Assembly (NCBI GenBank): GCA_965276675.1
Contig: OZ255624.1
Coordinates: 682,001-746,000 of the forward strand
Source of the DNA: G965276675 sp965276675
Lineage (GTDB): Bacteria > Acidobacteriota > Terriglobia > Terriglobales > Acidobacteriaceae
DNA length: 64,000 nt
Direction: 5' to 3'
This document shows positions 7,869-16,037 of the stretch, one piece after another. Made by a program: the position numbers and the translations under genes. Below the pieces are notes generated by a model. The model worked only from the letters and a program-made list of their open reading frames with translations, was not told the origin of the DNA and ran no database searches. The stretch's first letter is position 1, and the number at the start of each line of letters is the position of its first letter.

Positions 7869-8825
7869 ATGAGCACTCGCAAAATAGCAGTCCTCTTTCC
7901 CGGGCAGGGATCGCAGTCGGTCGGCATGGGTCGCGATCTGGCAGAGACGTTCACGGTCGCGCGGCATACTTTTGACGAGGCCGATGCGGCGCTAGGCTAC
8001 TCGCTCTCGCAGCTCTGCTTTGAGGGGCCGGTCGAGCAGCTGAGGCGGACAGAGTTTACCCAGCCGGCGATCTTCGCCGTCTCCGTCGCGGCATATCGTG
8101 TGCTCGCCGAGCATGGCGTCGAGCCGGCGTTCGCTGCCGGGCACTCCCTCGGCGAATACTCAGCGTGCGTGGCCGCCGGGGTGCTGGAGTTTGCCGACGC
8201 GATCCGCGCATTGCGCTATCGCGGGCAGTTTATGCAGGAGGCAGTTCCCGAGGGCGCGGGAGCCATGGCGGCTGTTCTGGGCCTGGGCGCCGATGCGGTG
8301 AGCGCTCTCTGCATTTCGGCGCAACGGGAGACCGGCGAGGTCGTCTCCCCCGCCAACCTGAACTCACCGGAACAGATCGTCATCTCTGGAACAGCGAAGG
8401 CCGTCGCCCGCGCCTCCGAACTGGCGAAAGAGGGCGGGGCAAAAAAGGTGGTGGCCTTGCAGGTCTCCGCACCCTTCCACTGCGCGCTAATGCAGCCCGC
8501 ACAGGAGCAGCTGGAGACTGTGCTTGCGGGCAAAGAGTTCAACGATCCAAAGTTCCCGATCATTTCTAATGTAACTGCAACTGTGACGAATACCGGAAGC
8601 GCGGAACGGGATGCCCTGATCCGGCAGGTGACCGGCCCGGTGCGCTGGGTGGAGTCGATGCGCACGCTCATCGACGCTGGCATAACAGAGTTTATCGAGG
8701 CCGGTCCCGGCAAAGTGCTGACCGGGCTGCTGCGCCAGATCGATCGAGGCCAGCATTGCGTCCATGTGGAAGACGCGGCAACGCTCGAGAAGGCGCTCGG
8801 CGTGGCGTCCGTGCCGGGAGCCTAG
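7869..8825 (+). CDS. fabD: Malonyl-CoA:ACP transacylase FabD
   Basis: FabD moves malonate from CoA to acyl-carrier protein, the entry step of fatty-acid elongation. The 318-residue length fits the family. It starts with the FPGQGSQ block (10-16) and holds the nucleophile in GHSLGEYSA, Ser93. The family's active-site histidine is in APFHCALM near residue 206, and the C-terminal GPGKVLTGLLRQ block is present. Only about 150 bases precede it, with no fab gene at either side: fabH, fabG and acpP are absent from this window, which is unusual for a gene that normally sits directly downstream of plsX. Confidence 0.95.
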   Translation: MSTRKIAVLFPGQGSQSVGMGRDLAETFTVARHTFDEADAALGYSLSQLCFEGPVEQLRRTEFTQPAIFAVSVAAYRVLAEHGVEPAFAAGHSLGEYSACVAAGVLEFADAIRALRYRGQFMQEAVPEGAGAMAAVLGLGADAVSALCISAQRETGEVVSPANLNSPEQIVISGTAKAVARASELAKEGGAKKVVALQVSAPFHCALMQPAQEQLETVLAGKEFNDPKFPIISNVTATVTNTGSAERDALIRQVTGPVRWVESMRTLIDAGITEFIEAGPGKVLTGLLRQIDRGQHCVHVEDAATLEKALGVASVPGA

Positions 8826-8842
8826 GTTCTCCAGAACTAGTC

Positions 8843-9175
8843 ATGAAGAACTATCTCTATCTTGCGCTGGCCATCGTGTCGGAGGTGATTGCCACCAGCG
8901 CACTGAAGGCCACCGACGGCTTTACCCGGATACGCCCGTTGGTGCTGGTGGTCCTTGGCTACGGCATTGCTTTCTATTGCCTGTCGAAGACGCTGCGGAC
9001 GGTGCCGGTCGGGGTCGCCTACGCGATCTGGTCGGGCGTGGGCATCGTGCTCATCACGGCTGCTGGCTGGATCTACCTGAAACAGCGGCTCGACCTCGCC
9101 GCGATCCTGGGACTGAGCCTGATCGTCTGTGGTGTGCTGGTGCTGCAGCTTTTTTCGCACACTGCCGGGCACTGA
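8843..9175 (+). CDS. EmrE-type small multidrug resistance transporter
   Basis: A 110-residue SMR protein with four membrane helices. The proton- and drug-binding glutamate is at position 14 as in EmrE (LALAIVSEVIATS). The helix-3 block GVAYAIWSGVGIVLI and the following QRLDLAAILG are almost as in EmrE, so this is a cation-exporting SMR and not a guanidinium (Gdx) type, although substrate cannot be fixed from sequence. I start it at ATG 8843, 17 bases after fabD; a longer in-frame extension upstream overlaps fabD and is arginine-rich and unlikely. It may be read through from fabD. Confidence 0.9.
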   Translation: MKNYLYLALAIVSEVIATSALKATDGFTRIRPLVLVVLGYGIAFYCLSKTLRTVPVGVAYAIWSGVGIVLITAAGWIYLKQRLDLAAILGLSLIVCGVLVLQLFSHTAGH

Positions 9176-9185
9176 CGCCGCGCTT

Positions 9186-9683
9186 CTAGTTGTAGGAGAT
9201 CTCGTAGTAGTTGAAGCCTAGGCTGTTCTTACGCTGCGCAATCGCAAAGGGCGTAAAGCCGATGGTGTGCATCTTCTTCTCGACGGACAGCGTCATCGGC
9301 GTCTTGCGCCCATTGACGTCGATGGCCATCAGCACGCCGTTGCCGAAGCCGGTCGCATAAATTATCTTGTGGCTGGTGATGACGCCGTACTCGCCCGACT
9401 TACCCCAGTCCACGAGAAACTTGCCATAGGGATAGCCAGCCTGCACGTATTTTTCCGGGTGCTGCTGCCAGTTCGGATCGTTGTTCCAGATCGCGAAGGC
9501 TTTAGGAAAGTCCTGAGCCTCGACCGCGGCAAAGAAGTTATTTACGCGATGCTCCGCGGGCCAGTTCCAGAAGATAAAGAGAAAGATGCCGGCGACCACG
9601 CACGCAACCGCGAGACCAATCCAGGTGTTCCGGCGTTTTTTTGCGCGGCGGGCGTCGTACGAGGGAGCGTCAAGCAGGGTCAT
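9186..9683 (-). CDS. Membrane-anchored hypothetical protein
   Basis: A 165-residue protein of no named family that I recognise. A basic N-terminus (RRAKKRRNTW) leads into one membrane helix (about 21-43, IGLAVACVVAGIFLFIFW), and the remaining 120 residues would face the periplasm. That part (NNFFAAVEAQDFPKAFAIWN) resembles the small NTF2-like folds seen in anchored proteins, but this is only an impression. It ends 11 bases from the convergent SMR gene. Confidence 0.65.
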   Translation of the reverse strand: MTLLDAPSYDARRAKKRRNTWIGLAVACVVAGIFLFIFWNWPAEHRVNNFFAAVEAQDFPKAFAIWNNDPNWQQHPEKYVQAGYPYGKFLVDWGKSGEYGVITSHKIIYATGFGNGVLMAIDVNGRKTPMTLSVEKKMHTIGFTPFAIAQRKNSLGFNYYEISYN

Positions 9684-9768
9684 CGGCCAGAATCCTTCAA
9701 CGAATCTAAGATACAGCAGCCTGTTCTTTCGGACACCGGAGTGGCTGCTGCTGTTCCCAGCCGACGGC

Positions 9769-10035
9769 TTACTCCGAGCCCGGGCGGCCCGAACCGAAGA
9801 TATGGGTCACATCGGCATGGGGAAGCTCGGCGTTGTGCATGGAGAATGGCTTGCCGTCCTCCAGGTGCCGCCTGATCTCGGTCTGCTTTTCCGTGTCGAT
9901 GCTGGTGTCGCGCAAGCTTCTCATCAGATCGTCGACGGTGCGATAGACCTTCTGCTCCTCGATGTCGTGCCCCACCTGCTTTGCCGTCACCAGGAACCCG
10001 TGTTTGTTATGAGCGATATGCATGTCGTAAGCCAT
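9769..10035 (-). CDS. Small hypothetical protein
   Basis: An 88-residue acidic, histidine-containing protein (MAYDMHIAHNKHGFLVTAKQ). It is soluble, with no signal peptide or membrane segment. The composition and codon use look like real coding sequence, and it follows ddl on the same strand with a 58-base gap, so co-transcription with ddl is likely. I do not recognise a family. Confidence 0.55.
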   Translation of the reverse strand: MAYDMHIAHNKHGFLVTAKQVGHDIEEQKVYRTVDDLMRSLRDTSIDTEKQTEIRRHLEDGKPFSMHNAELPHADVTHIFGSGRPGSE

Positions 10036-10093
10036 ACCGCCTTAGATGCGGATCGCATGGATGCCGGGCAGCGGTGCATGACCCCCACTGCCA

Positions 10094-11251
10094 TCAGCGG
10101 CTGTACTGCGTGTCGTCCTGTTCGGCGCGGCGCTCGAGCGCGAGTTCGATCAGCCTGTCGATCAGTTCGCTATACGGCAGGCCGGAAGCCTCCCACAGCT
10201 TGGGGTACATGCTGATGGAGGTGAAGCCGGGCATGGTGTTGATCTCGTTCAGGTAGAGCTTGCCCGGTTTTCCGGATTTGCCCTCTGGCTCCAGCAGAAA
10301 GTCGACCCGCGCCAGGCCAGCACAGTCGCAGGCCTGAAAGGCAGCAATAGCCATCGCGCGGATCTCTTTGGACTGCGCGCGGGTCAGCTTGGCGGGGATG
10401 ATCGGGACGGAGCTGTCGCTCTCGTACTTGGCTTCATAGTCGTAGAACTCCTTGCCCGGCACGATCTCGCCCACGACCGAAGCCTCGGGTTTATTGTTGC
10501 CCAGCACCGCCACTTCGAGCTCGCGGGCCTTACCCCGCTTGCCGCCCACGCCCTGCTCCACCACGATCTTGCGGTCGTAGTTCGCTGCCAACTCGATGGC
10601 GGGTCCTAGCTCTTTACGGTTGTGCGCCTTCGAGATGCCGACTGACGAACCAGCATTGGCGGGCTTGACGAAGAGCGGATATTTGAGCGCCTCCTCGATG
10701 CGGGTGGTGGCCTTCTTCGGGCTCTCAGTCCATTCACTGCGCAGGAGTGTCCGGTGCTTGACGATGGGCAGCTTCGCGGCGGCAAAGAGCCGTTTCATCA
10801 CGTCCTTGTCCATGCCGGCGGCGGAGCCCAGCACGCCCGAGCCAACGTACGCTTTGCCGGCAAGCTCGAAGAGACCCTGCATGGTGCCGTCTTCGCCAAA
10901 GGTGCCGTGGAGGACGGGGAAGAGCACGTCAACGCCGAGTGCCTCGGTTTGGCTGGAGAGCTGCTGGCCGGAGAGCCGGAGACCGATGCTCGCGTCCCGT
11001 GCTGGTGCGGACTTGTCCGGATGCGAAGCAACCTGTGCAACGAGAGAGGCGGGCGAGCCCGCATCGCTGCCCAGCAGCCGATCAGCCTCGCCGCCGGTGA
11101 CCCAGCGTCCAGTTTTGGTGATGCCCACCGGCACCACCTCATACTTTCTGCTATCAATCGCCTGCAAAACGGATGCAGCCGAGCGCAACGAGACCTCATG
11201 CTCGCCACTGCGCCCGCCAAACAGAACACCAACGCGAAGTTTCTTGGCCAT
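10094..11251 (-). CDS. ddl: D-alanine--D-alanine ligase
   Basis: Ddl joins two D-alanines with ATP to make the end of the peptidoglycan stem peptide in the cytoplasm. At 385 residues it is of the longer DdlA/VanA-like class. Visible blocks are the N-terminal VLFGGRSGEHEVSLRSA, the ATP-grasp region KPANAGSSVGISK, RELEVAVLGN, and the C-terminal YLNEINTMPGFTSISMYP with its metal-binding Glu and Asn. The tyrosine/serine features that separate dipeptide from depsipeptide ligases cannot be judged safely by eye. It is read away from the fic relic and ahead of the small 88-residue gene. Confidence 0.93.
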   Translation of the reverse strand: MAKKLRVGVLFGGRSGEHEVSLRSAASVLQAIDSRKYEVVPVGITKTGRWVTGGEADRLLGSDAGSPASLVAQVASHPDKSAPARDASIGLRLSGQQLSSQTEALGVDVLFPVLHGTFGEDGTMQGLFELAGKAYVGSGVLGSAAGMDKDVMKRLFAAAKLPIVKHRTLLRSEWTESPKKATTRIEEALKYPLFVKPANAGSSVGISKAHNRKELGPAIELAANYDRKIVVEQGVGGKRGKARELEVAVLGNNKPEASVVGEIVPGKEFYDYEAKYESDSSVPIIPAKLTRAQSKEIRAMAIAAFQACDCAGLARVDFLLEPEGKSGKPGKLYLNEINTMPGFTSISMYPKLWEASGLPYSELIDRLIELALERRAEQDDTQYSR

Positions 11252-11284
11252 AGGGAATGTCAGAATTTGAAATTAGCAGATTTG

Positions 11285-11640
11285 TTAATTCAATTTAGAC
11301 GCTAAATTGAAATAGCGGCGGGTCAGTACCACGATTGCCTGCAGATCGGTGATGGGCTTGCGCTGAAGATACTCGTGCACGTGCAGCGCCGAACCTGCGC
11401 GCGGACTCTTGCGGATACGGGCCGATCGTCGGAGAAAAGCTGTTGTATGCGGAGAGCGATCGTACACGCCTCGTCCGCCGTGACGCGCACCACTTCAAGA
11501 AAAAACTCCAGCCACGGCTCCCACTCGGCATGCATCACGGCCGAGATGAAGCTGGCCCCCGCAACGGCCGGGACCGCGATCGAAAAGCTGCGCTCCTTGC
11601 GCATCGTCTCCGAGAGCACGGGACGCCAGCGCGGGCGCAT
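11285..11640 (-). pseudogene. Fic/DOC family protein, C-terminal remnant
   Basis: Two frames carry the C-terminal part of a Fic-domain AMP-transferase of the long type. One reads AEWEPWLEFFLEVVRVTADE then ACTIALRIQQLFSDDR. After a frame change the other reads SALHVHEYLQRKPITDLQAI then VVLTRRYFNLASK, the usual winged-helix tail. The catalytic HPFxxGNGR segment is absent and the tail stops early. It lies between ddl and the DUF3224 gene on the same strand. I take it as the stump of a deleted gene. Confidence 0.7.
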
Positions 11641-11723
11641 CTTCACCTACACTGCGTTTCTCAACATACTCAACGAGGGACCGACCAGCCCTTCGCACCG
11701 TCGACAGCTTGATATAGATTCGC

Positions 11724-12188
11724 TCACTGCGGCAACGTGTAGTCAAGATTGTAGGAGTGCTGCCCACCCGCGATCTGGATATCAAACGTTCCCGAAATGC
11801 CCTTTAGTTCACCCGTTCCGGACCCGGGAACAATAACGACAGACATCTTGCGTCCGTTCTGATCCATCGAGGCCATATGCTCCAGGGCGAAGCTACCTTT
11901 TCTGCCCTTGAGTGTACCGGTCACGACCTCGATCGCAACGTATCCGGCAGCACCTTGCTTGGGATCTCCGCCAGAGAACATTTCGCCCTTGCTTGTCGCA
12001 TCCAGATCACCGTGGATCTGCTTGTCAATCGAAAAGCGAGAAAGTCCTTCGGCAGGTGCAGGCGTGAGCGGCTGAACATCTACGGTGAATGTGCCCCGTG
12101 CGTGGTAGGTCATCGAGGGATTCCTTTGCTGCGCAAATACAAACGGCGAAAGGCTACATAAAAGGATGGCCGATCTGAGACGCAGCAT
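11724..12188 (-). CDS. DUF3224 family secreted protein
   Basis: A 154-residue protein with a signal peptide (MLRLRSAILLCSLSPFVFA) followed by a single DUF3224 domain. The domain shows RGTFTVDVQPL, RFSIDKQIHGDLDATSKGEM and GSGTGELKGISGTFDI, the pattern of this beta-barrel family that resembles allene-oxide-cyclase-like folds. The biochemical role is unknown. DUF3224 proteins are frequent in soil bacteria and are usually cytosolic; the signal peptide here puts it in the periplasm or outside. Confidence 0.82.
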   Translation of the reverse strand: MLRLRSAILLCSLSPFVFAQQRNPSMTYHARGTFTVDVQPLTPAPAEGLSRFSIDKQIHGDLDATSKGEMFSGGDPKQGAAGYVAIEVVTGTLKGRKGSFALEHMASMDQNGRKMSVVIVPGSGTGELKGISGTFDIQIAGGQHSYNLDYTLPQ

Positions 12189-12310
12189 ATAGAGATCACT
12201 GTATACAAGCGGCGATACTATACACCAGCACCTTCCGCTAGCTTCACGCGTAGCCCCCAGGCAGAGACTTACAACTGCGGAGACAGATTAAAAGTGGGTA
12301 CCGTCAGAAC

Positions 12311-13303
12311 TTAAAGGATCTTCTTCCCAAACGCAGATGACACCAGTTCCACCGCCAAGTGCGCGGTACGGTTGTGCTCGTCGATGACCGGGTTGACTTC
12401 GACGATCTCGAAGCTCAGCATGCGGCCGTGGTCGGCCAGGATCTCCATGGCCAGGTGGGCCTCGCGATAGGTCGCGCCGCCGCGCACCGGAGTGCCGACG
12501 CCGGGCGCGTCCTCCGGGTCGATCCAGTCCATATCCAGCGAGACGTGATACCCGGCGGTGCCGCGGCCGGCGGCGCGCAGGGCCTCTTCCATCACGGTAC
12601 GCATGCCGCGCTCGTCGATGTCGCGCATGGTGTAGACCTCCGAGATGCCGACCCGCTTGATGTTCTCTTTCTCGGTCGCGTCGATGTCGCGCACACCGAT
12701 CAGCACCACATTGTCCGGCGAGACCTTCGGGGAAAAGTCATAGATGTTGGCCAGCTCCTGTGGCTCCAAACCGAGGAGGGCGGCCAGCGGCATGCCGTGC
12801 ACATTGCCGGAGGGCGAGGTAGCTGGCGTATTGATGTCCGAATGCGCATCGATCCAGATCAGGCCGATCTTCTGCCCCTTGCGTCGATGGAACTCGGCGA
12901 CTCCCGAGACCGATCCAGCCGCGACGGAGTGATCGCCGCCCAGCACCACGGGAGTCATGCCCTCGTCGAGCGTCTTCAGCACCACGTCGGCTGTCTTGCA
13001 GCAGGTCTCGCGAATCTCCTTGATGTATTTCGCGTTCTCCTCGCCGGGATTCTTGGTCTCGGCAATGGCGACCGAGATGTTGCCACCATCGGTGACGACG
13101 TGCCCCAGCGCTTCCAGGTGCGCCTCCAGCCCAGCCACGCGCACCGCCGATGGTCCCATGTCTACCCCGCGGCGCGCCTGTCCCAAGTCGAGGGGCACAC
13201 CGATGATGCGGATCTGCCGCGGCGGCAGGCTCTGCACGCCGCTGTACATGGGCTGGTGACCGCGGTTGGTTTCCAGGTGAAGCGTGTCGTCTGTCTTCGA
13301 CAT
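12311..13303 (-). CDS. rocF: Arginase
   Basis: Arginase hydrolyses L-arginine to ornithine and urea with two manganese ions. With the ATG at 13303 it has 330 residues. The ureohydrolase metal motifs are complete: GGDHS, DAHSDIN and SLDMDWIDP (usually SLDVDGLDP, so Trp replaces Gly here). Arginase-type substrate residues (SGNVHGMPLAALLG) are present, which argues against agmatinase. A longer in-frame reading from a TTG at 13369 has no ribosome site. It follows asnS on the same strand at 88 bases. No urease genes are in the window, which matters because nickel transport genes occur 12 kb away. Confidence 0.92.
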   Translation of the reverse strand: MSKTDDTLHLETNRGHQPMYSGVQSLPPRQIRIIGVPLDLGQARRGVDMGPSAVRVAGLEAHLEALGHVVTDGGNISVAIAETKNPGEENAKYIKEIRETCCKTADVVLKTLDEGMTPVVLGGDHSVAAGSVSGVAEFHRRKGQKIGLIWIDAHSDINTPATSPSGNVHGMPLAALLGLEPQELANIYDFSPKVSPDNVVLIGVRDIDATEKENIKRVGISEVYTMRDIDERGMRTVMEEALRAAGRGTAGYHVSLDMDWIDPEDAPGVGTPVRGGATYREAHLAMEILADHGRMLSFEIVEVNPVIDEHNRTAHLAVELVSSAFGKKIL

Positions 13304-13391
13304 ACGTGCGTTCCGATCCGTGCTCAAAATGCGATGCTGAAGCGTGCTGAATCTAAGGCGCTTCGGCAACGCCGGAGCGTCCAGAGAACCT

Positions 13392-14738
13392 TCAAGGATA
13401 GATACGGTTCAGCGTTCGGGCAAACGGAATGGTCTCCCGCACATGCTCCAGCCCGCAGATCCACGCCACCGCGCGCTCGATGCCCATGCCGAAACCGGAG
13501 TGCGGCACCGAGCCGTAGCGGCGCAGGTCCAGATACCACTGGAACGACTCCAGCGGCAGACCGTGGTCTTCGATGCGCTTCTTCAGCAGGTCGTAAGACG
13601 AGATGCGCTGCGAGCCGCCGATGATCTCGCCATAGCCCTCCGGCGCCAGCACATCCACGCAGAGCGCAAACTTATCGTTCTCCGGGGCCGGCTCCATATA
13701 GAAGGCCTTCACCGCCGCGGGATATCGGTGCACCATCACAGGCCGATCAAACTGCGACGAGATGTAGGTCTCGTCGGGCGAGCCGAAGTCGTTGCCGTAC
13801 TCGAACGCGTGCTCGATCAGGCCCTTCGCATGCGCCTCGTTCAGCATGGCTGCTGCTTCGTCGTAGGTGATCTTGGGGAACGGCGCCCCGATCGCCTGCA
13901 GCTTTGTCAGGTCACGTTCCAGCACCTTCAGTTCCGGCATGCGCCGTTCGAGCACGCGACCGACGATGAAGCTCAGAAAATTTTCTGCCAACGCCATCAG
14001 GTCGTCGAGTCCGGCGTAGGCCAGCTCCGGCTCCACCATCCAGAACTCGGTGAGGTGCCGCCGGGTCTTGGACTTCTCCGCGCGGAAGGTCGGGCCAAAG
14101 CTATAGACCTTGCCCAGCGCCAGCGCCGTGCTCTCGATATACAACTGACCGCTCTGCGTAAGGAAGGCCTCGTCGCCGAAGTAGTCGACCGGGAAGAGCG
14201 TGCTGGTGCCCTCGCACGCCGCCGGGGTCAGGACCGGCGAATCGGTCAGGATGAAGCCGTTGTCGTCCAGGTAGTCGCGCGCTGCCTTGATGATCTCCGC
14301 GCGAATGCGCAGAATCGCCGACTGGCGCGGTGTGCGGATCCAGAGGTGGCGGTATTCCATCAGGAAGTCCACGCCATGCTCTTTCAGTGTGATCGGGAAG
14401 GGCTCCTCCTCCGAGACGCGCTGGATGACCTCGACATTCTGGACGTCGAGCTCAAAGCCGCCCGGCGCGCGCTCATCGGCCCGGACCTTTCCCGTGACGA
14501 TCACGCTTGATTCCTGCGTCAGTCGTCGGGTGGTTTCGAAGATCTCCGGCGTGACTGCGGCTTTGGGCATAATGCCCTGCACGGTGCCGGTGCCATCGCG
14601 AAAGATGGGAAAGAGGAGCTTGCCGCTGGCCCGCATGTTATAGAGCCACGCATGGAGGATGACGAGCTCGCCCTCGTGTTTAGCAAGGGAAGCGATGGTC
14701 GCAAGTGTCGGGGGTTGCTGCTGTGTCTGGTCTGTCAT
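13392..14738 (-). CDS. asnS: Asparagine--tRNA ligase
   Basis: A class IIb aminoacyl-tRNA synthetase of 448 residues. The N-terminal OB-fold anticodon domain covers about 15-115. Catalytic blocks include motif 2 (FRAEKSKTRRHLTEF, about 214-228) and motif 3 (GFGMGIERAVAW, about 410-421). AsnRS-type residues (YGEIIGGSQR, and RRYGSVPHSGFG) separate it from AspRS. Its presence means asparaginyl-tRNA is made directly. The leader upstream holds nested inverted repeats (14749-14878) whose inner copy overlaps a possible ribosome site. Confidence 0.95.
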   Translation of the reverse strand: MTDQTQQQPPTLATIASLAKHEGELVILHAWLYNMRASGKLLFPIFRDGTGTVQGIMPKAAVTPEIFETTRRLTQESSVIVTGKVRADERAPGGFELDVQNVEVIQRVSEEEPFPITLKEHGVDFLMEYRHLWIRTPRQSAILRIRAEIIKAARDYLDDNGFILTDSPVLTPAACEGTSTLFPVDYFGDEAFLTQSGQLYIESTALALGKVYSFGPTFRAEKSKTRRHLTEFWMVEPELAYAGLDDLMALAENFLSFIVGRVLERRMPELKVLERDLTKLQAIGAPFPKITYDEAAAMLNEAHAKGLIEHAFEYGNDFGSPDETYISSQFDRPVMVHRYPAAVKAFYMEPAPENDKFALCVDVLAPEGYGEIIGGSQRISSYDLLKKRIEDHGLPLESFQWYLDLRRYGSVPHSGFGMGIERAVAWICGLEHVRETIPFARTLNRIYP

Positions 14739-14748
14739 GTGTGCTTTG

Positions 14749-14878
14749 GCGTTAGACGCATTTCTCCTGCTGCTATGTACGCGCCGAGTTGCTCTCGACG
14801 TGGCCTTTCTTCAAGGAAAAGCCACACAACCTATTGCCCGCCGGACTACACCTACAGGAGAAATGCGTTAGACGCCTA
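14749..14878. repeat. Nested inverted repeat between the isomerase gene and asnS
   Basis: Outer arms of 22 bases (about 14749-14770 and 14857-14878) match at 19 positions and share the exact core CGCATTTCTCCTG / CAGGAGAAATGCG. Inside lies a second hairpin at 14800-14825 with ten-base arms (GTGGCCTTTC and GAAAAGCCAC, one G-T type mismatch). The whole 130-base unit fills the gap between two minus-strand genes. It could be a structured asnS leader or a REP/MITE-like element; no target-site duplication is evident. Confidence 0.5.
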
Positions 14879-15692
14879 ACTTTTTGAAGGCCTCGGCCGC
14901 TTTCGTAGCAACGCTCTCCGGCGTGTCTTCGAGCGCGTAGTGGAGTTCCAGCAGGGCCGCGGGCCCCTTCGGAGCGGAGCGCAACTCGTTCATCGTGAGC
15001 GCCCAATCCACGGTTCCGTCGCCGGGCCAGAGGTGCGCGTCCTTGTCGCCGTGGTTGTCGTGGAGGTGCGTCGAGCCGATCAACGGCTTCAGCTCTGTCA
15101 ACGTCGGCACCACCCCTTCCATAAGGTTGGCGTGTCCGGAGTCGAAGCAGACACCCACGTCATCGAAGTGCCCCACGCGAAGAATCTCCTGGAGATGCGC
15201 CGGCTCGGTGATCTCATTCTGGATATTCTCCAGCAGTAGCGTGACGCCGAGCGGCTTGGCGAAGGCCTTCAGGTGCTCGACTGCCGTCATAGCGTTTTCG
15301 AGCGTGCGCGGACTCCAGACGTCCGTGCGTTCACCCAGGTGCAGCACCAGAAATTGGAAGGGAAGCACCTCGGCAACCTCGATCGCGCGCTTCACCTCGT
15401 CCATTCCATCGATGCGGCGGGCCTTTTCCGCGTGCACCACGTTGACCGCCGGCGCGCCACCCCGGCCCATCTCGTTGTCCGCGAACATGGGCGCGTGCAC
15501 CGAGTGAGCCTCGACCGAGTTGGACGCGAACCAGTCAGCGACCTCCTTCACCTGCTGCCGGCTGGTGTAATCAAAGTGCTGCTTGGCGGCAAATAGCTCA
15601 AGCGCCTGCGCGCCGCCGCGCTGCAACGCATTCAGCAGGCCGGGATGCAACCGCTGCCGCAGAAAAACATGGGTAGAAAGGGCTCGAAGCAT
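14868..15692 (-). CDS. Sugar phosphate isomerase/epimerase family TIM-barrel protein
   Basis: A 274-residue AP-endonuclease-2-like (xylose isomerase-like) TIM barrel. Metal-ligand blocks are visible: LLLENIQNE (Glu), CFDSGHANLM (Asp, His) and HLHDNHGDKDAHLWPGDGTV (His, Asp, and the family's KHxxPGxG-like segment). The family includes isomerases, epimerases and dehydratases of sugars and inositols, and the substrate cannot be read from sequence. There is no signal peptide. It is upstream of asnS on the same strand, without sugar genes nearby. Confidence 0.82.
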   Translation of the reverse strand: MLRALSTHVFLRQRLHPGLLNALQRGGAQALELFAAKQHFDYTSRQQVKEVADWFASNSVEAHSVHAPMFADNEMGRGGAPAVNVVHAEKARRIDGMDEVKRAIEVAEVLPFQFLVLHLGERTDVWSPRTLENAMTAVEHLKAFAKPLGVTLLLENIQNEITEPAHLQEILRVGHFDDVGVCFDSGHANLMEGVVPTLTELKPLIGSTHLHDNHGDKDAHLWPGDGTVDWALTMNELRSAPKGPAALLELHYALEDTPESVATKAAEAFKKLGV

Positions 15693-16037
15693 AAGGTTCC
15701 TGCCCCTATCTTCTCACCGGCAGTAGATGAGGGCGAGGGGAGCGGCAACTCTACGTAACCTCCCCCACTGCCGTTGACTCGACCTAGCCAGCGGCACACG
15801 CGTGAATTGTAAGTAGGCGTGACTGGCGTATGGATTTCCATAGAATACATCTAGGAAACAGGAGCGTCGCCTCTAGCAACTAAGCTTTCGCAAAAGAATT
15901 CCCCTGGAATACGGCATTAAGAGGTTGGCCACATAGTTGCAGGTGTGTCGGCAAAGTTCCAGAGCAGTTCTCTAAGGTGACTCGCTAGAAGAAAGAGTGC
16001 CTGTGCAGTAAGGTCCGATTCAGGAGGCTATGCACCA
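15693..16037. other. Intergenic promoter region of the second TonB receptor
   Basis: About 345 bases between divergent genes. I see no gene and no riboswitch motif. The last part holds AGGAGG at 16022-16027, the ribosome site for the receptor at 16038. A short out-of-frame ATG at 16030 is closed after four codons. Confidence 0.5.

Noticed and set aside
12359..13624. Long plus-strand open frame opposite arginase
   Set aside because: It is fully antisense to arginase and asnS, is Arg/His/Gly-rich without any motif, and has no ribosome site.
13344..14510. 388-codon plus-strand frame opposite asnS
   Set aside because: Mirror of the strongly conserved asnS gene; composition is that of an antisense shadow.
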